Origin: Kiloniellales bacterium
Lineage (GTDB): Bacteria; Pseudomonadota; Alphaproteobacteria; Kiloniellales; JAKSBE01
Assembly: GCA_030067055.1 (NCBI GenBank)
Contig: JASJAL010000002.1
Location: 1-17,996 of the forward strand
Direction: 5' to 3'
Length of the DNA stretch: 17,996 nt
Below the pieces are notes generated by a model. The model saw only the letters and a list, made by a program, of their open reading frames with translations. It was not told the origin of the DNA and made no database searches. Shown here one piece after another: positions 6,817-13,995 of the stretch. Numbering within the stretch: the first letter of the stretch is position 1; the number at the start of each line of letters is the position of its first letter. Both the position numbers and the translations under genes were made by a program.

Positions 6817-7605
6817 ATGCTGCGCTTGATTGACGGTGGGCAGTCACTGACGACTCCCTTTCCTCTCTTCGACTCGATCCTCGACAGGACGGGCCGACGG
6901 CAAATTCAGCGTCTTGCTGCGCTCGTCGCTGTTACGCGCGGCGAGGTCCTTGCCGAGCAGGGCGAGATCGGCCGCGATTTTCTTGTGCTCGCAGACGGCA
7001 TCGTAAAGCTCTGGAAAGTCCTGCCAAACGGACGGCGTCAGATCGTTACGTTCCGATCCACCGGCGACCTGATCTCGTTACATCGCCATGGTACGCCTTG
7101 GCCAGTGACCGCGCAGGCGGTCTCGGACTGCCAGTTGTTCAAGCTCGAATGGGAGGCTCTGCGTCGCCTTGCCGACCGTTATCCGAAGATCGACCAGGCG
7201 CTCTGCGACCTGGCAAGCGACGAAATCTCCGCTCTTCAGGACCGCCTCCTGACTCTCGGGTGCAAGACGGTCGAGGAAAAGCTGGCGTCCTTCATTCTCG
7301 AGTTCTGTCGTCCCTCGGGAGCGCCTTCGAGCCTCGGCCGCGAGATCCATTTGCCCATGCGCCGCCCCGAAATCGCGGAGTACCTGGGCCTCACCACCGA
7401 ATCCGTCTCGCGCGAGTTCTCGCGGCTAAAACGTGAATCGATCCTTTCGATGCCTCGCCCAAGCCGCATCGTCGTGCTCAACCGGCCCGCGCTTGAGGCC
7501 TTGGCGACGGGACTGCAGGGCGCCGCGGCGCAAGAGATGTCGCCGAGCCGCTTCGCGAGACTTGGCGGGATTTCCAGTGAGCTCCGAGGGTCCAGCACCG
7601 TGTAA
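6817..7605 (+). CDS. Crp/Fnr-family transcriptional regulator, FixK-like
   Basis: The protein has 262 residues. An N-terminal cyclic-nucleotide-binding-type beta roll (about 20-120) precedes a dimer helix (about 125-165) and a Crp-type helix-turn-helix (about 175-225). The HTH contains RPEIAEYLGLTTESVSREFSRL. E195, S198 and R199 form the E-x2-S-R signature with which FNR and FixK read TTGAT half-sites. There is no N-terminal cysteine cluster (cysteines only at 105, 130, 149 and 164). It is therefore unlikely to hold an FNR Fe-S cluster and is closer to FixK-type proteins that act downstream of another oxygen or redox signal. It is coupled to the usp gene before it. A FixK-type box lies 130 bases after its stop, before the TRAP gene, and the same box precedes DUF47-pit. 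Those are candidate targets. Confidence 0.9.
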   Translation: MLRLIDGGQSLTTPFPLFDSILDRTGRRQIQRLAALVAVTRGEVLAEQGEIGRDFLVLADGIVKLWKVLPNGRRQIVTFRSTGDLISLHRHGTPWPVTAQAVSDCQLFKLEWEALRRLADRYPKIDQALCDLASDEISALQDRLLTLGCKTVEEKLASFILEFCRPSGAPSSLGREIHLPMRRPEIAEYLGLTTESVSREFSRLKRESILSMPRPSRIVVLNRPALEALATGLQGAAAQEMSPSRFARLGGISSELRGSSTV

Positions 7606-7734
7606 TCGGCCGAACCGGTTTGCCACCCATCGCCCCGCGCGACGAGGCCAATCGCCCGCTAGAGAACACGGCTCGCCTGCGGTCTGCCGCTATCCGGCCG
7701 ATTGCCGTGGACAGATGCTCCGAACTGCCTGAAA

Positions 7735-7748
7735 TTGGTTTAGATCAA
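7735..7748 (+). promoter_or_regulatory. FNR/FixK-type box before the TRAP permease gene
   Basis: TTGGTTTAGATCAA matches TTGAT-N4-ATCAA at nine of ten defined bases. After 21 bases comes TAGCCT (7770-7775), which fits the TANNNT -10 pattern seen at FNR-activated promoters. The arrangement is close to a class II site, with a predicted start near 7782. The regulator gene immediately upstream encodes the matching recognition helix. Confidence 0.58.
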
Positions 7749-7811
7749 TGCGCTCCCGGGCCGCGCCCCTAGCCTCATTCGGCGTGCCTGGGTGGGTGGA
7801 AAGCGGTGTCG

Positions 7812-10430
7812 ATGAGCGAAGAAGTCCCCGGCAGGGAGGAGTCTTCCTCCGAGGCGGAAGCCGCCAAGGTCTTGGCGGCGGTCGAGACGGGCCTGCGTAG
7901 CCCGCCCGGATCGGTGGGCCTGCTGCTGGCCGGTGTGGCCCTGCTCTGGTCGCTGTTTCAGCTGTGGATCGCCTCGCCGCTGCCCTTCATGTTTGCCGAC
8001 GTCTTGCCGGTCTTGAATGATACCAAGACCCGCTCCATCCATCTCGCCTTTGCGGTCTTTCTCGCCTACACGGGCCGGCCGGCCCTCAAGCGCTCGCCGC
8101 TGGACCGCGTGCCGATACAGGACTGGGTCTTCGCGCTGGTTGGCGCCTTCAGCGCTGCCTATCTCTATCTCTTCTACGAAGCTCTGGCCGAAAGGCAGGG
8201 CCTACCCACGACAACCGACCTGGTCGTGGCCGGCGCCGGGCTCCTGCTTCTGCTGGAGGCCACCCGCCGAGCTCTCGGCCCGCCGCTGACGATCGTGGCG
8301 ATCATCTTCCTCGCCTATGTCTTTTTCGGTGACCGCAGTTTCGTCCCGGAGGCGATCCAGTGGAAAGGTGCCTCCTTCGCGAAGGCCATGTCGCATCAAT
8401 GGTTGAGCACCGAGGGCGTCTTCGGCATCGCCGTCGGCGTGTCCAGCAGCATGGTCTTCCTATTCGTCCTCTTCGGCGCGCTTCTGGAGAAGGCGGGGGC
8501 CGGCAACTACTTCATCCGTGTCGCCTTCGCCCTGCTCGGACACATGCGGGGCGGACCGGCAAAGGCGGCGGTGGTGTCCTCGGGCATGACCGGCATCATC
8601 TCCGGGTCCTCCATCGCCAACGTCGTGACCACCGGGACTTTTACCATTCCGCTGATGAAGAAGGTCGGTTTCTCCGCTGAGAAGGCCGGCGCGGTGGAAG
8701 TCGCATCCTCGACCAACGGTCAGCTGATGCCGCCGATCATGGGCGCGGCCGCGTTCCTGATGGTCGAATTCGTCGGCGTCAGCTATGTCGACGTGATCAA
8801 GCACGCCTTTCTGCCGGCGGTGATTTCTTATATCGCCCTGGTCTACATCGTTCACCTCGAGGCCTTGAAGGCTGGGATGAAGGGCCTGCCCCGGCGGACC
8901 GAGACGCCGTTCCTGCGCGGCCTGATCAATTTCCTGCTGACCTTCATAGGCCTGGTGATTCTCTCCGGCGTCGTCTATTACGGCCTCGGCTGGATCAAGG
9001 TCGTTGCAGGGCCGGCGACGCCCTACGTGGCCGTCTCGTTGCTTTGCCTGGCTTACCTGGCGCTGCTGAAGTACGCCATCCGCTACCCGGAGCTCGAGGT
9101 GATCGAGCGGATCGACGTGTTGCCCGAGCCGGGGCCAACGATCAAGGCCGGCCTCTACTACCTCCTGCCTTTGGTGGTGCTGATCTGGTGCCTGACGGTG
9201 GAGCGCTTCTCGCCGGGCCTCTCTGCCTTCTGGGCGGCCACCTTCATGTGCGTGATCGTGGTGACCCAGCACGCGCTGAAGTCGATGCTGCGCGGCGAGG
9301 CCGGCCTGGGCGGCGGGCTGCGCAGGGGCGGTGCCGAACTGCGCGACGGCCTGGTCGCCGGCGCCCGCAACATGGTCGGGATCGGAGTCGCCACCGCGAC
9401 CGCGGGTATCATCGTCGGCACCGTGACCCTGACCGGCATCGGCCTGGTCATGACCGAGTTCGTCGAGCTGGTCTCCGGCGGCAACCTCATGCTCATGCTG
9501 GTGATGACCGCGATCATCAGCCTGATCCTCGGCATGGGGCTGCCGACCACGGCCAACTACATCGTCGTGTCGTCCCTGATGGCGCCGGTGATCGTCACCT
9601 TGGGTGCGCAGAACGGCCTGATCGTCCCCTTGATCGCCGTGCACATGTTCGTCTTCTACTTCGGCATCCTGGCCGACGACACGCCGCCGGTCGGTCTTGG
9701 CGCCTTCGCAGCGGCCGCAATTTCGACAGGCGATCCCATCCGCACCGGAATACAGGGATTTACCTATGACATCCGCACCGCGATTCTGCCCTTCATGTTC
9801 ATCTTCAACACCGAGTTGCTGATGATCGACATCCAGGGGCCGCTGCACCTCGCGCTCACCATCGCGACCGCGCTCTGCGCCATTCTCGCCTTTGCCTCGG
9901 CAACCCAGGGCTATTTCATCGTCAAGAGCCGGATCTGGGAGATCCTCGCGTTGCTACTCGTTGCCTTTACCCTGTTCCGGCCCGGATTCTGGCTCGACAT
10001 GGTTCAGCCGCCCTTCACCGCCGCCGATCCGGCCCGTCTTGTCGAGATCGCGGGCGGCGCGGCGCCCGACAGCGAGATCCGCTTGAAGGTCGAGGGCGAA
10101 GACTTCACCACGGGGGCGATGGTCTCCAAGGTCGTCCTGCTGCCGCTCGGGCCGCCGGGCGAGGGCGCGGCCCGTCTTCAGGCCTCCGCCGGGATCGGTC
10201 TTCGCGAGGAGGACGGCAAGATCCTGATCGATGCCATCGAGTTCGGCAGCCCGGCCGAGCAGGCGAAGCTCGATTTCGATTGGGAGATCACGGAGGTCGT
10301 TGTCCCGGCTGAGCGCCTGCCCAAGCAGATTCTCTACGTCCCCGCCTTGGCGCTCCTGCTCGTCGTCTATCTCCTTCAGCGCCGCAGACGGGGCCGTCCC
10401 GTCGCGGCCGTCGCGTCGGTGGCGGATTGA
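7812..10430 (+). CDS. TRAP transporter permease, fused 4TM/12TM (DctQM) type with C-terminal DUF3394/PDZ-like region
   Basis: This ~872-residue inner-membrane protein fuses the small (DctQ-like, about residues 30-170) and large (DctM-like, about 190-690) TRAP subunits. The large part has the family segments SGSSIANVVTTGTFTIPLMK and STNGQLMPPIMGAAAF, and a second half with LILGMGLPTTANYIV and ADDTPPVGLGAFAAAA. After the last DctM helices there is a membrane segment, a soluble stretch of ~150 residues and a final helix (about 842-860) with an Arg-rich end. The soluble stretch resembles DUF3394, and residues ~794-830 look PDZ-like (GIGLREEDGKILIDAIEFGS). TRAP systems import organic acids or osmolytes using Na+ or H+ gradients with a periplasmic binding protein. 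None is encoded here. ATG 7812 has GGAAA eight bases upstream; GTG 7806 is an alternative. A TeaD-like usp gene follows at 15 bases. Confidence 0.92.
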   Translation: MSEEVPGREESSSEAEAAKVLAAVETGLRSPPGSVGLLLAGVALLWSLFQLWIASPLPFMFADVLPVLNDTKTRSIHLAFAVFLAYTGRPALKRSPLDRVPIQDWVFALVGAFSAAYLYLFYEALAERQGLPTTTDLVVAGAGLLLLLEATRRALGPPLTIVAIIFLAYVFFGDRSFVPEAIQWKGASFAKAMSHQWLSTEGVFGIAVGVSSSMVFLFVLFGALLEKAGAGNYFIRVAFALLGHMRGGPAKAAVVSSGMTGIISGSSIANVVTTGTFTIPLMKKVGFSAEKAGAVEVASSTNGQLMPPIMGAAAFLMVEFVGVSYVDVIKHAFLPAVISYIALVYIVHLEALKAGMKGLPRRTETPFLRGLINFLLTFIGLVILSGVVYYGLGWIKVVAGPATPYVAVSLLCLAYLALLKYAIRYPELEVIERIDVLPEPGPTIKAGLYYLLPLVVLIWCLTVERFSPGLSAFWAATFMCVIVVTQHALKSMLRGEAGLGGGLRRGGAELRDGLVAGARNMVGIGVATATAGIIVGTVTLTGIGLVMTEFVELVSGGNLMLMLVMTAIISLILGMGLPTTANYIVVSSLMAPVIVTLGAQNGLIVPLIAVHMFVFYFGILADDTPPVGLGAFAAAAISTGDPIRTGIQGFTYDIRTAILPFMFIFNTELLMIDIQGPLHLALTIATALCAILAFASATQGYFIVKSRIWEILALLLVAFTLFRPGFWLDMVQPPFTAADPARLVEIAGGAAPDSEIRLKVEGEDFTTGAMVSKVVLLPLGPPGEGAARLQASAGIGLREEDGKILIDAIEFGSPAEQAKLDFDWEITEVVVPAERLPKQILYVPALALLLVVYLLQRRRRGRPVAAVASVAD

Positions 10431-10445
10431 ACGGAGCGCCGAGTT

Positions 10446-10874
10446 ATGCACAAGAACATTCTTTTTCCGGTCGATCTCAACCACACGGACAGCCTGGGCA
10501 AGGCCGTCGAGACGGCGGTCTATTTCGCGCGCGCGTCCGGCGCCCGGCTTCATGTGGTTACCGTCGTGCCCGGCTTCGGCCTGCCGGTGGTCGCGAGCTA
10601 CTTCCCGGAGGACTTCGAGCAGAAGGCGCTGGCCAGTGCCAGGCAAGCGCTGGATCGCTTCATCGCCAGCAGTTTCCCCAAGGGCCTGGAGGTTCTGCCG
10701 GTCGTCGCCCACGGCACCGTCTACGACGAGATCCTGCGCTGCGCCGAGGAACTCGGCATCGACCTGATCGTCATGGCCTCCCATCGCCCGGAGATGCAGG
10801 ACTACCTGCTCGGCAGTAACGCGTCGACCGTAGTCCGGCACGCCAAATGCTCGGTGCTGGTTGTGCGCGACTAA
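10446..10874 (+). CDS. Universal stress protein, TeaD-like, linked to the TRAP permease
   Basis: The 142-residue protein is a single UspA domain. It starts KNILFPVDLNHTDS and ends with ASHRPEMQDYLLGSNA (111-126) and CSVLVVRD. The nucleotide loop is the TeaD-like variant, with S-H-R-P replacing the usual G-x-x-G. In Halomonas the Usp TeaD is encoded with the ectoine TRAP transporter TeaABC, binds ATP and dampens uptake; a similar role is inferred here. GGAG lies nine bases before ATG 10446. The gene begins 15 bases after the TRAP stop, so it is almost certainly in the same operon. It differs markedly from the other Usp in the window (shorter, different loop), so the two are not a recent duplication. 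Confidence 0.92.
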   Translation: MHKNILFPVDLNHTDSLGKAVETAVYFARASGARLHVVTVVPGFGLPVVASYFPEDFEQKALASARQALDRFIASSFPKGLEVLPVVAHGTVYDEILRCAEELGIDLIVMASHRPEMQDYLLGSNASTVVRHAKCSVLVVRD

Positions 10875-10979
10875 AGATCGGTTCAGACCGAGCGGATTGC
10901 GGCACCATGTTGCTCGGAGCCTGTGTGTTGGGTGCGGGCGGCGTCCGGCTTCGACGGGTTCCGAAGGGAGTGCGGAGCG

Positions 10980-12659
10980 ATGGAGAAGATCTGGCTGGCA
11001 AGCTACCCGCCCGGAGTCCCCGAGACGATTGACCAAATCGACGACCGTTCTCTCGGCGATCTATTCCAAAAAAGCACGGCGAAGTTCGCCGACAAGGTCG
11101 CCTTCGCAAACATGGGCAAGGCGATCACCTACAGGGAGTTGGAGCACCTCTCGCGCGCCTTCGCCGCCTTCCTTCAGGGCGAATTGAAACTGGCGCCGGG
11201 TGCGCGCGTCGCCCTGATGATGCCGAACTTGCTGCAGTATCCCGTCGCCCTTTTCGGGGCCCTGAGGGCGGGCTACGCCGTGGTCAACTGCAATCCCCTC
11301 TATACCCCACGAGAGCTGCAGCAGCAGCTTGAGGATTCCGGCGCCGAGGCGATCCTGATCTTCGAGACCTCCGCCTGGGCGCTCGAGGAAATCTTGCCTT
11401 CGACAAGGGTCAAGCACGTCGTGGTGACGAGGATCGGTGACCTGCTCGGCTTCCCGAAGGGCGCCCTGGTCAACTTAGTGGTCAAGTACGTCAAGAAGAT
11501 GGTGCGGCCCTGGCACATTCCTGGTGCAATCGGGTTCCCGGCGGTCCTGGCAAAGGGCGAAGCGCTGGAGCTAAAGCCGGTGGCGGTCGGCCACGACGAC
11601 GTGGCGTTCTTGCAGTACACCGGCGGCACGACCGGCGTTCCCAAGGCGGCCGTCCTGAGCCATGGCAACATGCTGGCCAACGTGCAGCAGTCCCTGGCCT
11701 GGGTGAAACCGGTCGCAAAGCTGGGCGAGGAGATCATCGTCACGCCGCTGCCGCTCTATCACATCTTCGCCCTGACCGCGAACTGCCTGACGTTCCTGGC
11801 CCTCGGGGCTCACAACGTGCTGATCACCAACCCACGGGACATTCCGGCCTTCGTGAAGGAACTGGCCCGGTATCGCTTCACCGCCATCACCGGCGTGAAC
11901 ACGTTGTTCAACGCGCTGCTCAACCACCCGGACTTTGCAAAGCTCGATTTCTCCCGACTGCGCCTCACCCTCGGCGGAGGCATGGCCTTGCACGAGACTG
12001 TTGCCAAAAAGTGGGAAGCGGTTACCGGTCAAGCGTTGGTGGAGGCTTACGGGCTGACGGAAGCGGCCCCCGCCGTCACCATCAATCCTCTGAACCAAAC
12101 CGAACGGCGGGGGACGATAGGCCTGCCAATTCCCTCGACCGATGTGTCGATCCGGGACGACGAGGGGCAGGAAGTGTCGATCGGTGTCGCGGGCGAGCTT
12201 TGCGTCCGCGGTCCGCAGGTCATGAGGGGTTATTGGAACCGCCCCGACGAGACCGCCCGCGTGATGACTCCGGACGGTTTCCTGAAAACGGGTGACGTGG
12301 CCGTGATCGACGAGGCCGGCTTCCTGCGGATCGTCGATCGCAAGACGGACATGATCCTGGTCTCCGGCTTCAACGTGTACCCCAACGAGATAGAAGAGGT
12401 CGTAAGCAAGCATCCGGGCGTGTTGGAAGTCGGCGCGGTTGGGATGCCGGACCCCGAGACCGGCGAGGCGATCAAGGTGGCAGTGGTTAAGAAAGACCCG
12501 AACCTGACGGCCGAGGACATCATCGCCTTTTGTCGCCATAGCTTGACCGGCTACAAGGTGCCGCACCATATCGAATTCCGCGACGTCCTGCCAAAGACCA
12601 ACATCGGAAAGGTTTTGCGGCGCGCGCTGCGCGACGAGTCGCAAACGAGGCCGGCTTGA
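10980..12659 (+). CDS. fadD: Long-chain fatty acyl-CoA ligase FadD
   Basis: The protein has 559 residues, almost the length of E. coli FadD (561), and resembles it throughout. Shared segments include MMPNLLQYPVALFG, NPLYTPREL, ITNPRDIP and FTAITGVNTLFNALLN. The adenylate-forming signature YTGGTTGVPK begins at residue 213. The hinge motif DRKTDMILVSGFNVYPNEIE begins at 453, and the C-terminal KTNIGKVLRRALRDE carries the catalytic lysine (about 544). It activates fatty acids to acyl-CoA with ATP and CoA for beta-oxidation or lipid synthesis, at the cytoplasmic membrane face. The start is ATG 10980, matching the E. coli N-terminus, with AAGGGAG ten bases upstream. It lies 105 bases after usp; the gap has only a short hairpin (TCGGT-TCAG-ACCGA, 10878-10891). 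Co-transcription with the TRAP genes is likely but not certain. Confidence 0.95.
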   Translation: MEKIWLASYPPGVPETIDQIDDRSLGDLFQKSTAKFADKVAFANMGKAITYRELEHLSRAFAAFLQGELKLAPGARVALMMPNLLQYPVALFGALRAGYAVVNCNPLYTPRELQQQLEDSGAEAILIFETSAWALEEILPSTRVKHVVVTRIGDLLGFPKGALVNLVVKYVKKMVRPWHIPGAIGFPAVLAKGEALELKPVAVGHDDVAFLQYTGGTTGVPKAAVLSHGNMLANVQQSLAWVKPVAKLGEEIIVTPLPLYHIFALTANCLTFLALGAHNVLITNPRDIPAFVKELARYRFTAITGVNTLFNALLNHPDFAKLDFSRLRLTLGGGMALHETVAKKWEAVTGQALVEAYGLTEAAPAVTINPLNQTERRGTIGLPIPSTDVSIRDDEGQEVSIGVAGELCVRGPQVMRGYWNRPDETARVMTPDGFLKTGDVAVIDEAGFLRIVDRKTDMILVSGFNVYPNEIEEVVSKHPGVLEVGAVGMPDPETGEAIKVAVVKKDPNLTAEDIIAFCRHSLTGYKVPHHIEFRDVLPKTNIGKVLRRALRDESQTRPA

Positions 12660-13008
12660 TCGGCTGCGACCGCAGTCATGACGCAAAGCTCGACGCTTCA
12701 GACAGACACGAAAGATTGAGAACTCGATAACCGATCGTCGTGCTTACGGCGGCAGCCGGTGGTGTTGTCCGACCGAATCGATAATTCTTCGATTCGGCAA
12801 GCCGCCCGATACGATTGCAGCGAACTCTTGATTCAGTTTTTCGTCGGGCGGTCGAAGCTTTGAGTTGCGGCTGCCGGTTGACAGCGCCTTTCTCGCAACT
12901 CAGGCTAAAAATCCGACGAATCGCAGTCGAGCGCGCTTTATGACCGCAACGTCAGATGCCTCGCTTGAATTGCGCAAGGCAATGCCAAGAGAAGGGAAGA
13001 CACACCTC
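12660..13008 (+). promoter_or_regulatory. Intergenic region before the H1-like gene, with inverted repeats and a possible promoter
   Basis: About 350 bases without a clear gene. A perfect 9-base inverted repeat, CCGAATCGA / TCGATTCGG, lies at 12773-12797 with a 7-base loop. An 8-base repeat, CCGCCCGA (12802-12809) / TCGGGCGG (12844-12851), follows. A consensus -35 element, TTGACA, is at 12878-12883, but the -10 at 17 bases (CAGGCT) is poor. GAAGGGAAG (about 12991-12999) is the ribosome site for the ATG at 13009. Confidence 0.4.
12773..12797. repeat. Perfect inverted repeat, possible operator or fadD terminator hairpin
   Basis: CCGAATCGA (12773-12781) and TCGATTCGG (12789-12797) are exact reverse complements around TAATTCT. 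No T-run follows, so an intrinsic terminator is doubtful. The symmetry also fits a dimeric repressor site. It lies 114 bases after fadD. Confidence 0.5.
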
Positions 13009-13788
13009 ATGGTCACGGTTCAACAAGTACGACAACGTCTCGATGCGGAGATGAAACGCCTCGAGGCGGCCTCGAACGAAGCCATGTCTCAGGTCCGTAA
13101 AGCTTCGATGGAGGCGCGCGGGAGACTCGAGGTCCTCGAAAAGGCCTTGTCCGACGGTTCGGCTTCGAAAGAGGTGAAGGCGCGCATGAAGGCCGTCGAA
13201 AAAGAGCTTCGCGCGCTGCAAAAGGCTTCGCAGAAAGAGTTCGCGAACATATTCAAGGCGACCGAGCGAGAGTACAAGGCGCTGGTCAGGTCTTCCGGCA
13301 AAATCGCAAACACCTTGGTCTCGGCGTCGTCTGTGACGAAGCCTAAGAGAAAGACCTCTGCCAAGAAGGCTGCGGCCAAGAAGACGCCAGCCAAGAAGAC
13401 GGCGGCAAAGAAGCGGCCCGCCAAGAAGGCGGCGGCTAAGAAGCGGCCCGCCAAGAAGACGGCGGCTAAGAAGACTGCCGCCAAGAAGAGAGCGGCGAAG
13501 AAGGCTCCGACCAAGCGTCCGGCCGCCAAGAAAAGACCCGCGAAGCGTCCAGCCGCGAAAAAGCGGCCCGTCAAGAAGACCGCCGCCAAGAAGCGGCCCG
13601 CCAAGAAGGCCCCGGCCAAGCGTCCGGCTGCCAAGAAGACGGCCGCCAAAAAGCGGCCTGCCAAGAAGGCCCCGGCCAAGCGTCCAGCCGCAAAGAAAAG
13701 GCCGGCCAAGAAGGCGGCCGCCAAAAAGGCCCCGGCGAAGCGCCCGGCGGCAAGGAAGCGGCCCGCCAAGCGTCCGGCGACGAAGTAG
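13009..13788 (+). CDS. Histone H1-like / PhaF-like protein with lysine-alanine-proline pentad tail
   Basis: The protein has 259 residues in two parts. Residues 1-100 are highly charged and helical, probably a coiled coil ([19 protein letters not shown] and similar), resembling phasin/PhaF-type or H1-like N-terminal regions. From residue 116 to 255 there are 28 uninterrupted pentads of the form x-[AP]-A-K-[KR] (mostly [20 protein letters not shown]), ending PATK. Such tails bind DNA without sequence specificity in bacterial H1-like proteins and in PhaF, which ties polyhydroxyalkanoate granules to the nucleoid. The start is ATG 13009 with a GAAGGGAAG site nearby; in-frame ATGs at 12940 and 12982 are less well supported. 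No PHA synthesis genes are in the window, so a granule role is uncertain. A strong hairpin follows the stop. Confidence 0.8.
   Translation: MVTVQQVRQRLDAEMKRLEAASNEAMSQVRKASMEARGRLEVLEKALSDGSASKEVKARMKAVEKELRALQKASQKEFANIFKATEREYKALVRSSGKIANTLVSASSVTKPKRKTSAKKAAAKKTPAKKTAAKKRPAKKAAAKKRPAKKTAAKKTAAKKRAAKKAPTKRPAAKKRPAKRPAAKKRPVKKTAAKKRPAKKAPAKRPAAKKTAAKKRPAKKAPAKRPAAKKRPAKKAAAKKAPAKRPAARKRPAKRPATK
13354..13788 (+). repeat. Coding tandem repeat, 15-base units encoding x-[AP]-A-K-[KR]
   Basis: The 3' half of the H1-like gene consists of about 28 imperfect 15-base units in register, such as GCCAAGAAGCGGCCC blocks, encoding the pentad tail. Longer units recur, including a 50-residue-scale block with [10 protein letters not shown] at residues 201-210 and again at 221-230. 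This suggests growth by internal duplication. Confidence 0.88.
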
Positions 13789-13811
13789 GCCCCGCCAGCG
13801 AAATGAGACGT

Positions 13812-13840
13812 CCAGCCGGTGCCCAGGAGGCACCGGCTGG
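13812..13840 (+). terminator. Hairpin after the H1-like gene, probable terminator
   Basis: CCAGCCGGTGCC (13812-13823) is the exact complement of GGCACCGGCTGG (13829-13840), with a five-base loop. It begins 24 bases after the stop codon. There is no proper T-run, only a pyrimidine-rich CTTCGCTCTCC, so termination may be weak or the hairpin may protect the message. Confidence 0.65.
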
Positions 13841-13866
13841 CTTCGCTCTCCGGGAGCCTTGCGAGA

Positions 13867-13995
13867 CTAGAGTTTTATCCGATCGGACGGAATCGCGTGG
13901 CGATCCATCTGATCGGATGCAATGCCCTTCCTTTGAGGGTTTAGCGCACTCCTTCTTGGCCAGACGCGACCGCGTCTGATCGGAAACTGCGCTAG
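13867..13995. repeat. Candidate alphaproteobacterial intergenic repeat element with three GATCGGA copies
   Basis: The segment starts and ends with CTAG and holds GATCGGA at 13881-13887, 13911-13917 and 13978-13984; the last two are both preceded by TCT. It also contains a hairpin CAGACGC-GACC-GCGTCTG (13961-13978). The layout resembles small repeated intergenic elements of alphaproteobacteria, but only one copy is in this window. The stop codon of the NUDIX-SixA gene lies inside its right end. Confidence 0.4.

Noticed and set aside
8460..9848. 462-codon minus-strand open frame over the TRAP gene
   Set aside because: It is His/Asp/Gln-rich antisense of membrane helices, with no motif or ribosome site.
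12821..12845. EcfG-like general stress promoter (CGAAC-N16-CGTC)
   Set aside because: Both elements differ from GGAAC / CGTT by one base, and the match overlaps an inverted repeat; too weak to call.
13354..13788. Possible CRISPR or noncoding satellite because of dense short repeats
   Set aside because: The repeats are contiguous, in 15-base coding register without spacers, and encode a known type of basic tail.
12952..13833. Minus-strand Gly/Leu/Arg repeat frame opposite the H1-like gene
   Set aside because: It is the antisense of the lysine-rich repeat. The plus frame has a coherent coiled coil plus pentad tail and a ribosome site.
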